Source: Penaeus vannamei
Taxonomy: Eukaryota > Arthropoda > Malacostraca > Decapoda > Penaeidae
Reading direction: 5' to 3'
Length of the DNA stretch: 50,000 nt
NCBI RefSeq assembly: GCF_042767895.1
Contig: NC_091583.1
Span: forward strand, 6,732,885-6,782,884
The notes under the pieces were generated by a model, which saw only the letters and a list, made by a program, of their open reading frames with translations, searched no databases and was not told where the DNA came from. The position numbers were made by a program, and so were the translations under genes. Positions within the stretch are counted from its first letter, which is position 1. Each line of letters begins with the position of its first letter. This document shows positions 38,850 to 47,707 of this stretch, one piece after another.

Positions 38850-39739
38850 TGTACTGCCTCCAGTAAAACACTAGCAGTCAGTTAAACCTTTATTGTCATG
38901 TTCACAAGCTGGTAGGTATGAGCAGTGTATCCAACTTGCAAGATGACAACATACACGTACGCGTGAACGTGCACGTGATTGTGAGGTGAAAAGCTGTAAG
39001 AAAATAAATCTTCACAGTTTTGGAAATAAAAAATTGTACACAAATAAAGTAAATGAATCATACAAATATCAAATAATATTAATACAATATGAGATAGAAA
39101 TATTAAGAACAAATCAATAGAAAATTATAAAAATACTGCAAGACTAGCATATATATAAACATTAAACAAACAAATGACTTTTTATTCCTTATACTATTTT
39201 ATGACATTTCCTGAGTTAATTAAGGCACTTTATAAAAGATCAATAACTAAAGACTAGATACTTTCATTAAATGAATAGGAAACAAAACATTATTCTTTGG
39301 TAAATAACTGAAATAAAGCTTGGTAAAAATATAAGAGTACAATAGGAATGGGACTTACTTATATCACATAATTTCAAGTTATATATCACGTAAAAGACAC
39401 AACTTTGTTATTAACATATGCTCTAACATCTGAACAATACATCATTAACAGTATAAATAGTTGACTTACAGTGTGGCTAGCCCAAATCTTCATAAAACAA
39501 GAATAATTTAAAAGTACGCAGCACAAGACGTCTCACGTGGCTCTCTAGAGGGGCTCCGTGGATTCACAATAATGCGTTTTTGTAGGGCGTTCGTACAACT
39601 CTAACGTCACTGTAGCCAACGTTACAAACTAAATGAAATTAAGTAATCATTCTCATGTTAATACATTAAATCAAATAAATTCTTGATCTAAATTCTATAT
39701 ATATATAATATCAGACAAGGAATCCTTGATTCCTTTACA
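38850..39739 (-). repeat. 3' LTR of BEL/Pao element
   Basis: 890 bp. Its sense strand starts TGTAAAGGAATC at 39739 and ends AGTACA at 38850. Near the sense start is a short inverted repeat (aaggaatc, three bases, gattcctt). A sense AATAAA lies at 38889-38894, 40 bp from the end, a likely polyadenylation signal. It differs from the 5' LTR at about 11 positions plus a 2-bp TA-run length change. Confidence 0.95.
38889..38894 (-). terminator. AATAAA polyadenylation signal in 3' LTR
   Basis: Sense-strand AATAAA, repeated at 46251-46256 in the 5' LTR. Its position about 40 bp from the LTR end is reasonable for R-region 3' end formation; use is inferred. Confidence 0.5.
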
Positions 39740-39749
39740 CTCCCTGCCT
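39740..39749 (-). promoter_or_regulatory. Polypurine tract next to 3' LTR
   Basis: On the sense strand AGGCAGGGAG sits immediately before the TG of the 3' LTR, where plus-strand DNA synthesis is primed in LTR retrotransposons. It has one C in ten bases. Confidence 0.7.
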
Positions 39750-39835
39750 GATATCAACAAATTTGATATCACTACTCTAATACTGATTAAATGACAAACA
39801 GGAACTGAAATGTGACTTGTTCAAATAAAAAATAG

Positions 39836-41368
39836 CTACTTAGCACCAGAAACCAAAAGAATTAACTCTGAAATTGGTCTTGTGTACACAACTGGCTTTC
39901 CATCTCTCATAACCTCTATTTCCACTTTCCTTACTTTGCCATCTTCACTTTGGATAGCTCTTACAACAATATCATATGGCCATTGTCTACGACAAACACT
40001 TCTGTCTTTCAATAACACAACATCACCTTCAGTGAGACTAGGTTTTGCACAACACCATTTTTTACGTTCTTGGAGTGTGTGCAGATATTCTTTTTTCCAA
40101 CGATTCCAAAATATTTCTGAGAGGGCAGAAACACGTTTCCATTCTGTTTTCAAAAGGTCTTTTGTATCAATTTCTCCTACTGAATCTTCTACATGGTCTA
40201 TTCCAACTTTCTGAGTAAGAATGGTGGCAGGTGACAAGATGAAAGGGTTTTCTGGATCAGTTGATACGTTTACTATTGGTCGATTGTTCACTATGGCACA
40301 TACTTCTGCCATGAAGGTTGATAACACTTCATGCGTCACAGTTTTATAAGGAGTTTCAGCTAGCATTAACTCTAAGATCTTCCGGCAGATTCGAATGAGG
40401 CGTTCCCATACACCTCCCATGTGCGATGAATGGGGAGCGTTAAAGATCCATTTAGTGCCTGTTTGGTACAGATGGTTTACTATCTTCTTTTCTTCCACAT
40501 TTACTGCATCTATCTTGAGGCTATCAGTTGCACCAACAAAGTTGGTTCCTCGGTCAGATCTATACAGTTTAACTTTACCTCTGAGAGCTTCAAATCTTTT
40601 AAGTGCATTAATAAAAGCTGAAGAGGACATTTCTTCAACCAACTCAATGTGTATTGCTCTTGTTGTAAGACAAGTGAACAAAATAGCCCACCGTTTAGAA
40701 TTTGCTGATCCACCACGAGTTCTGCTTGTCATTATAGTCCAAGGTGCAAAAGCATCAACTCCAACATTGGTAAAGGGTGGAATATGTTCTAAGCGATCTG
40801 CTGGTAGATCACTCATCAACTGGACTTCTTCTTTACCTCGTAACTTTCTACACTGGACACAGGAGTGTAAGATTGATGAGATCAACCGTTTCACGCCTGT
40901 AATCCAATATCCACCAGATCCAACAGCTCCTTCTGTAAGATGACGTCCTTGGTGTCGAACACTTTGGTGATAGTGAAGTACTATAAGTGTAGAAATATGA
41001 CTTTTACCAGGCAAAATGATTGGATGTTTCTGGTAACTTCCAAGACTTGATTGTTGCAATCTTCCGCCAACCCTTAACACACCATCTTTATCTAAATGCA
41101 GGTTGAGAGCCATAATCGAGCTAGATTTTGGAAGATGCATTTTTGTTTCAAGAAGTCTAATTTCTTCTTTGTAAGTTTCTTTTTGAACTGCTTTGATCAC
41201 AAATATTTCAGCTTTTCTGAAAGACTCTACACTTCTATCAGCTCTACCTTTAAATGATTTGGCACATGCACATCTGTGCAATAAAGCAACAGTATTTACT
41301 AGGCGATACCACTCAGAGAACCTTTCAAATCTGTGACACCCAATTGATAAATTGTCAATCACACAGGT
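39836..41368 (-). pseudogene. BEL/Pao pol: integrase and C-terminal domain
   Basis: About 508 codons, the longest intact part of pol for integration. By residue from the GTG at 41362: an HHCC-type zinc-binding region (candidate histidines 130-141, Cys168, Cys171), a DDE catalytic core with Asp203 (VDAFAPW), Asp270 (RSDRGTNF) and Glu320 (GGVWERL), and a C-terminal domain from about 400 to 505 with an LTEGDVVLLKD motif, of the type that follows integrase in BEL/Pao (DUF5641-like). It ends at a TAG just before the non-coding segment preceding the polypurine tract. It is separated from the RNase H part by a one-base-scale frameshift near 41366, so the GTG start is only where the frame resumes. 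Confidence 0.9.
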
Positions 41369-42018
41369 TTTAGCTGCCTTATCAGAGTATCTGGCCTTAC
41401 TTCCTTATCATCTTCTGGTTGAACTAGCTGTGGAGTTTCTTGAGCAAGATCATGACGCCTACTCAAGAATGTTTCAGGTCCTTTCAGCCATATGTCGTCA
41501 CACGAGAAATCATTCACCATAGAGCGAGTTGCTCGATCAGCTGGATTCACAGATGTAGGAACATAATTCCATTGTTCTGGCTTAGTTGACCTGTGAATAC
41601 GGTTCACTCTATTCTCAACATACACATAAAATCGTCTTGTTTGGTTGTGGATGTAGCCAAGAACTACTTTACTGTCAGTGTAAAATTTCACTATATCAAT
41701 TTCTTCATCAAGGTTCTCAAGTACCACTTCACTAAGTTCTACTGCAAGTACTGCAGCACACAATTCTAGACGAGGTATAGTATGCCCATGCAAGGGTGCA
41801 ATTTTAGCTTTCCCCATCACAAATCCAATTTCTGAACTGCCATCTTCGTCTACAGTTTTCAAATATGAGACAGCAGCAATTGACTCTTTGGAAGCATCTG
41901 AAAAGACATGCAATTCTTTTTTGACTTCTGTTGACAAGGATGCTGGAACATACATTCTTGGTATTTTCAAACTTTGTAAGGTCTTAATACGGTCTTTCCA
42001 AACTTTCCATACCCTCAT
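41359..42018 (-). pseudogene. BEL/Pao pol: RNase H region
   Basis: 219 codons. RNase H carboxylates are visible at Asp41 (VFSDAS), Glu85 (PRLELCA) and Asp115 (FYTDSK). RNase H degrades the RNA strand during reverse transcription. The end of the region, VPTSVNPADRATR, is typical of the RNase H to integrase connection in BEL/Pao pol. A TGA at 42019-42021 lies directly upstream in the same frame and the frame is lost after RQLKP near 41366. Confidence 0.88.
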
Positions 42019-42042
42019 TCAGTTTTCTGGTAGAGGTTCATC

Positions 42043-42318
42043 CTAATCAATAGTCCCGGATAAGAACTTTCGCAGAAGCAACTTGCCTAGAACTGTAAGC
42101 GAGGCTGCAAATCCTAGAGGATCATAAATGCTGTTGACTGTTGACAGCACACCTCTACGAGTGAAGGGTTTATCTTCTGCAATCCTATAAGTAAAGATAT
42201 CTGCTTGAAGATCCCAATATAATCCTAAACTTCTCTGCAACGGAAGATGTTCAGCATCAAAGTCCATGTCCTTCAAATCTTGAGAGATGTCGTCACCTGG
42301 CAAGGCTGACATGACTTC
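42043..42318 (-). pseudogene. BEL/Pao pol: reverse transcriptase thumb/connection
   Basis: In the same frame as the upstream reverse transcriptase, bounded by TAA (42319-42321) upstream and TAG (42043-42045) downstream. It contains LQRSLGLYWD and RRGVLSTVNSIYDPLGF, a hallmark of the BEL/Pao connection region that databases often label peptidase A17. The TAG falls where the family usually has Trp before a DEPLPE motif, which is still readable just after it (42019-42042) before the next stop, a TGA. These are point nonsense changes rather than frameshifts. Confidence 0.88.
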
Positions 42319-44148
42319 TTAGCTGTTTGAAACAAATTTGTGAAGTCTCAAATTTCCATAATCTGCTAGACCCTTCTGAGTTCTTGTCAGTAGGTTAATA
42401 GCTTCTTCAGTACTTGATAGAGATATCAGACCATCATCAACATAAAAATGTCGCTGGACAAATTTTGTGACGTCTTCACCATATGTACTTCCTGCAGCTT
42501 CAGCAGTCTTCTGTAGTCCATATATTGCTACTGCGGGTGATGGACTATTTCCAAAAACATGTCTGGTCATACGATATTCAATAAGTTCTTTGCTTAAATC
42601 ATTGTCTTTGTGCCACAAAAAACGAAGATAGTTTCTGTGTTCTTTATGTACTTCAAATGAATAAAACATCATCTCAATATCTGCTAATACAGCCACTCTG
42701 TTCTTTCGAAAACGTAAAAGTACACCCAACAGAGAATTGTTTAGGTCTGGACCTGTCATCAACACATCATTCAATGATGTACCTCTAAACTTAGCAGCAG
42801 AGTCAAAAACACACCTGATACGACTAGGTTTCTTTGGATGATACACTCCAAACACTGGAAGATACCAACATTCTTCCTTTTCTTTCAAAGGTGGTGCTAT
42901 TTCAGCATGACCTCTTTCCAAAAGCTTTTTCATAAAGTCTAGGAAATGTTCTCTTTTAACAGAATTGAACTGAAGACTCTTGGCTAGGCTATTGGCACGT
43001 CTCACAGCCATGGATTTATTGTTCGGTAATCTTTTCTTTAAGGGCTTAAAAGGTAAAGGTGCGCTCCAGTTACCTGCTGGTTCTTTGACAAATTCTTTCT
43101 CCATTAACTTCAAGAACATTTTGTCTTCTGTGGATTTTCCAGGTTCGTCATCATTTTTGGTTTGGTGAAACACTGTAGAACCAATATCATTTTCCTTCCA
43201 TGGTGTAAAACCGCTGTGATATCCTGTGTCTTCTTGTACACATATACAACTTGGACAAGGCTTCAAGACTGATGGACGACCATCAGGATTTACATATATT
43301 TTCCTTACATTCACATTCTTTGTTGCGTGATGCTTCCCCAGGCAGACTTCACCTATAATTACCCAGCCTAACTTCATCTTCTGGGCAAAGGGTGTACCTG
43401 GTGGACCTGTTACTTGATCTAGTACATGGTGAGCTTCGGGTAGATCTCTACCAATCAATAATTGAATATGAGCCTGATCATCAAGAGGTGAAATTTCTGA
43501 ACCAATGTCTTTGAGGTGTGGATGAAGTCGAGCAATGTTGGGAGTTGGAATCTCAGTCCTATTATTAGGAAGTTCATCACATTCGATGACTGTAGGAAGG
43601 CTCATCTGTAGACTACCATCAACAGCTTGTATGCATAGTCCACCAGCTTTCCTTCCTGTCATAACTGAACGGCCAGAGCAACTAGTTATGATGTATTCCT
43701 CTGCCACAGAGCGAACATCAAAGAAATCTAAAAGCTCTCCTTTAGCTAAAGATTTGTTACTCTGATCATCAAATATAACATATGACTTCATACGCTTCTT
43801 CGGGTTACTCTCATGAAAAATGTAAACTGGGAAAATTTTAGCACAAGACTTTCCAGGAAATTCCTCACATACACCAGTACTCTTGTTGGTCACATCTAAA
43901 GCTTGTTCATGTACTGACTCTTTAACAACACTCTGCTCCGGCTTCTCCCTGCCATGAGCCTTAGGAGTCTCAGGAACAGACTGAAATTTCTTCAAATGCA
44001 TAGCAGTGCAATGGTATTTACTTCCACAGTCTTTACAGGTTATGTCCTCTGGACAATCTCTACTTAAATGGTTCTTCGAGATGCAACACTTAAAACATAT
44101 TCTATTTTCTTTCAGAAGTTTCTTGCATTCTTCTAAAGACTTTGCTTT
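42319..44148 (-). pseudogene. BEL/Pao gag-pol: zinc-finger region, protease and reverse transcriptase
   Basis: Open from about 44148 (first ATG 44001) to TAA 42319-42321. Before the ATG lies a cysteine/histidine cluster (CFKCCISKNHLSRDC, then CKDCGSKYH), a BEL-type zinc knuckle region with one extra residue relative to the usual spacing. By residue from the ATG: retropepsin-like protease with active-site FDDQSN (Asp78/79) and LLIGRD (181-186), then reverse transcriptase from about 310 with RCVFDSAA (396-403), palm Asp441 (LADIEMMF) and YVDD at 520-523. The protease would cleave the polyprotein and the polymerase copy its RNA. The upstream boundary is a one-base shift from the gag frame near 44150, without a convincing slippery heptamer. 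Confidence 0.9.
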
Positions 44149-45628
44149 AAGCTTTTACATTCATGTAGAGAATGGTTGGTCCCATGTATTATACATTTAA
44201 AGGCTTCTTCATCAGGCACTACAGTCTTCTTTGTAGTTACTTTAAATTTATCTAGCTTTGAAGTCTTGTCTGTATGAGATTTTACTTCTGGCTCAAAATT
44301 AAATCCTGGATCATTATGAATTTGTGCAACGTCAGAAATGAAGTCTACAAAATAAGAAAAGGGTGGGAATAACACACCTTGTGTTTTCCTGTAGTTGGAT
44401 GCTTTGTCTCGCCATTTTCCTTGTACTGAAGGAGGTAACTTCCTTATCACAGGGTTTATTCCTGCAGATGTGTCAAAGTGTCCAAACAGTTTCTCGTAAA
44501 GTAGATTTTCTTTAAGCGACTGTACTTCGCAAAGAAGATCATGCAGATCATACAGTTTCTTGGGATCTCTGAACGTAACCTTAGGAAACTTTTCTAGTTT
44601 CTTCTTGATAGATGCTTCAATAATCTCAGGACTGCCATATCTATCTTCAAGCCTCTTCCATATCAACTTGATGCACTTACTTGGATCATGTATATTGGAA
44701 GTCCTTATACTCTGCGCAAATTTGGACGACTCAGGTCCCAGCCACCGGAGGTCAACTTCTTCCAAAGACGTAACATGCAGATCTTGAATGGTCTGCTGAA
44801 AAGTAGTTTTCCAAGGCACATAAGACTCAGGACGATCATCAAATGGACTGAAACGTGCCAGGGAAAGTTCCTTCTTCAAAAGGAAGCGCGACAATTCTCC
44901 ACAACAACTGTTACTCACAGGATTAGCCTTGGCATCACTGGGCTGACTACGAAGAGGTTGTATGACAGGCATAGCTTCTTCCAAAGAAGGGTTGAGATCA
45001 AATTCTGGTACCTTGTTCTGATCTTCCACGTACTGCTTGACACGATTTAAAGAATCTGCTGCCTCTTGCTGAAGGAGTTCTTGTGAAATAACTTTCTGTT
45101 GTAACTGTACACCAGGTATTCTACCTGAAATAGATGACAACTTATCACTACTTTCTTCACACACTACTCTGTACTCAACTTCAGCCAACTGAGCATTGCG
45201 ACGAGACACACATAATTCTAATTCTGCTTCAATTTCTGCCTCTTCACACTGTAACTTTGCTTTTCTTTTCTTTATTTCTGCCTCTTTCAATGCACTTTCA
45301 AGCTTAACCTTTGTGGCTTCAGCTTGTATTCTTTTACTTAACAACATAGCTGAGACACTTTCTGGAACTGATTTAGCACTAAATTTCTCCAAGCACTCAG
45401 ACTTAACTTCTTCAACTGCATATCTTTTATCAAGATATTCTAACTCCTTCTTTATATCACGTATGATCACATCACTTTTTGCTTCGTACTTCATATAATC
45501 TTTCCTGCTTTCTTCCGTATTTGTTCTACTCAAATACTCTAAAAACTGATTTACACACCTTGAATAAGAATCTAAGTTCTTTTCAAGAGCTTTCTTATAT
45601 TCACTATCACTTTCTGCGGCTGCACCGC
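44133..45628 (-). pseudogene. BEL/Pao gag, main part
   Basis: Frame open from about 45628 through 44133; the first ATG-like start codon after the break, at 45533, is not the true start. It begins with a charged, helix-prone region rich in Lys/Glu/Ala (about 45270-45470) that looks like a coiled coil, then a capsid-like gag domain of the kind classed as DUF1759 (LARFSPFDDRPESYVPWKTTF onward, about 44350-44880) ending near FVDFISDV. It closes with CIIHGTNHSLHEC, the start of the zinc-binding region, where the frame shifts. Gag would form the particle that packages element RNA. Confidence 0.85.
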
Positions 45629-45864
45629 CTTTGTAATACTTTGTAATACATTAGGTCTTCAACTGTACACTGCACTTGAGAGAGCTGATCCAAATATTTG
45701 GTTGTTGTGGAAATGTACAGGTCTTCTCCTTTTTCTGTAAGGGTCCTTATTCTTGCTCCAGACGGTCTTGTTTCATCTGGGTCTAACTGTGGGTGGGGTT
45801 CCTGCTGTGGATCCTCCTCCGTTTCCATTTTAATGTGAACGTCTGCGTTGCTTGTAGTCGACAT
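45607..45864 (-). pseudogene. BEL/Pao gag N-terminus, cut off by a 10-bp duplication
   Basis: 85 codons from the ATG at 45864 (MSTTSNADV), a Pro/Glu/Asp-rich start followed by a Tyr/Leu-containing segment (STTTKYLDQLSQVQ). The same frame extends upstream to 45942 from a GTG but the ATG is the likely start. After LMYYKVL the frame is lost: sense TATTACAAAG occurs twice in tandem (45629-45648), and a 10-bp addition accounts exactly for the frame difference to the main gag part. The last residues before the stop are out of frame. Confidence 0.82.
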
Positions 45865-45997
45865 GCTGAACAATTCTCCTGAAGTTATTCGGCAAGATGC
45901 TGAGAGAGACTTTCCTCTGTTGATAGTTGTATAACTCTTCACTCAACAGAAGGCTGACTCTTTTCACTCAGCTTGTTAGATATCTCACTCTTCTCAT

Positions 45998-46211
45998 TCT
46001 GGGCATAGAAGATGGCTGGCAACTATTTTCACATTAGGCTTGGAAGATGGCTAGCTACTCTTTGCACTGTAGCCTTAGAAGAAGGGCTAGCAACTGTTTT
46101 CGCTGAAGCCTTAGAAGAAGGGCTAGCAACTCATTTCACTGTAGCCTTAGAAGAAGGGCTAGCAACTCTTTTCACTGTAGCCTTAGAAGAAGGGCTAGCA
46201 ACTCTTTTCAC
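45998..46211 (-). repeat. 36-bp tandem repeats in BEL/Pao 5' leader
   Basis: About six units of 36 bp abutting the 5' LTR. The units nearest the LTR are nearly identical (sense core GTTGCTAGCCCTTCTTCTAA) and those nearer gag are more diverged. Each unit ends in sense ...TACA or a variant and the LTR also ends in TACA, so the LTR-leader boundary sequence is echoed in the units. A standard primer-binding site starting TGG is not seen after the LTR. The opposite strand has an open frame of 12-residue repeats (46012-46236), treated as incidental. Confidence 0.88.
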
Positions 46212-47099
46212 TGTACTGCCTCCAGTAAAACACTAGCAGTCAGTTAAACCTTTATTGTCATGTTCACAAGCTGGTAGGTATGAGCAGTGTATCCAACTTG
46301 CAAGATGACAACATACACGTACGCGTGAACGTGCACGTGATTGTGAGGTGAAAAGCTGTAAGAAAGTAAATCTTCACAGTTTTGGAAATAAAAAATTGTA
46401 CACAAATAAAGTAAATGAATCATACAAATATCAAATAATATTAATACAATATGAGATAGAAATATTAAGAACAAATCAATAGAAAATTATAAAAATACTG
46501 CAAGACTAGCATATACATAAACATTAAACAAACAAATGACTTTTTATTCCTTATACTATTTTATGACATTTCCTGAGTTAATTAAGGCACTTTATAAAAG
46601 ATCAATAACTAAAGACTAGATACTTTCATTAAATGAATAGGAAACAAAACATTATTCTTTGGTAAATAACTGAAATAAAGCTTGGTAAAAATATAAGAGT
46701 ACAATAGGAATGGGACTTACTTATATCACATAATTTCAAGTTATATATCACGTAAAAGACACAACTTTGTTATTAACATATGCTCTAACATCTGAACAAT
46801 ACATCATTAACAGTATAAATAGTTGACTTACAGTGTGGCTAGCCCAAATCTTCATAAAACAAGAATAATTTAAAAATGCGCAGCACAAGACGTCTCACGT
46901 GGCTCTCTAGAGGGGCTTCGCGGATTCACAACAATGCGTTTTTGTAGGGCGTTCGTACAACTCTAACGTCACTGTAGCCAACGTTACAAAATAAATGAAA
47001 TTATATAATCATTCTCATGTTAATACATTAAATCAAATAAATTCTTGATCTAAATTCTATATATATAATATCAGACAAGGAATCCTTGATTCCTTTGCA
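46212..47099 (-). repeat. 5' LTR of BEL/Pao element
   Basis: 888 bp. The sense strand starts TGCAAAGGAATC at 47099 and ends AGTACA at 46212. It should hold the element promoter. An AT-rich stretch near the sense start (atatatatag) and another containing tataaata on the plus strand near 46814 are the only TATA-like candidates and neither is convincing. AATAAA lies at 46251-46256. Confidence 0.95.
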
Positions 47100-47104
47100 A
47101 TGGG
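47100..47104. repeat. Target-site duplication of BEL/Pao element, right copy
   Basis: atggg, matching 38845-38849, directly after the CA end of the LTR. Confidence 0.88.
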
Positions 47105-47707
47105 AATAGAAATAATAATAACATCATTATCATTATCATTATAATTATTATTATTGTCATTATTATTTCTAAGATCATCATTATTGCTATTATCATTATA
47201 TAAATAGTTATAATGATAAAAATAGCAGTAATAATTAGCATAACAATTATTATAACTGCAATAATGATGATGATAATAATGATAATCATGATAATGACTA
47301 TAATGATAATCATAAAAATGATGACAGTAATGATAATGAAGATAATAATTATCATTCAGTCCATTTAAAATGAAATAAAGGCCAGAAGTAATAAAATCCC
47401 AAAAGTCGAAAAAAACGGCAAAATCTATACAGCCTTTTGAGAGAAACGTCGAAAAAAAACCTTTTCGCTTTTTAATGGTAATTATGAAGATTTTAACAAT
47501 AATTCAGGTAATCATGATGATTTCCATGATGATTCCTTTATTATTGACAATAATGATGATAATTATGATGATGATGACAATGATAATGACAATAATAATG
47601 ATAATAATGATAAAGTCATAATTATAATGATAATCTTGATAATTACTGCAATAGTAGCAATAATTAACTCTATTCCAATAATTTCGATGCTAATAATGGC
47701 AATACAA
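47105..47707 (-). repeat. AT-rich satellite, block H (reversed, ends at strand switch)
   Basis: One reversed unit, anchor near 47447, between the BEL/Pao element and the second strand switch at about 47707. It continues the unit interrupted by the BEL/Pao insertion. Confidence 0.9.

Larger units (their letters stand above)
38850..47099 (-). mobile_element. BEL/Pao-type LTR retrotransposon, complete but disabled (minus strand)
   Basis: 8250 bp with LTRs of 888-890 bp, TG...CA ends and a 5-bp target duplication. In element orientation, right to left: 5' LTR, a 36-bp tandem repeat zone, gag, zinc-finger region, aspartic protease, reverse transcriptase, RNase H, integrase with C-terminal domain, polypurine tract and 3' LTR. 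This domain order with integrase last and no envelope gene is that of BEL/Pao. The single gag-pol frame is broken by a 10-bp duplication (45629-45648), a one-base shift near 44150, stops at 42319, 42043 and 42019, and a shift near 41366. The LTRs differ by about 11 substitutions and one 2-bp indel by eye, indicating fairly recent insertion. Confidence 0.95.

Noticed and set aside
38882..39112. 76-codon ORF within the LTR, also at 46244-46474
   Set aside because: Lies inside both LTRs, lacks any domain, and is present twice only because LTRs are duplicates.
40395..40943. 182-codon plus-strand ORF opposite BEL/Pao integrase
   Set aside because: Antisense shadow of a clearly recognisable integrase frame; no domain of its own.
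44133..44160. Programmed -1 frameshift between gag and pol
   Set aside because: The overlap has no canonical slippery heptamer, BEL/Pao elements normally use a single frame, and several other lesions are present; a simple indel is more likely.
46012..46236. Plus-strand ORF with 12-residue repeats
   Set aside because: It is the antisense reading of the 36-bp leader repeats of the BEL/Pao element; 36 is a multiple of three, so the frame stays open by chance.
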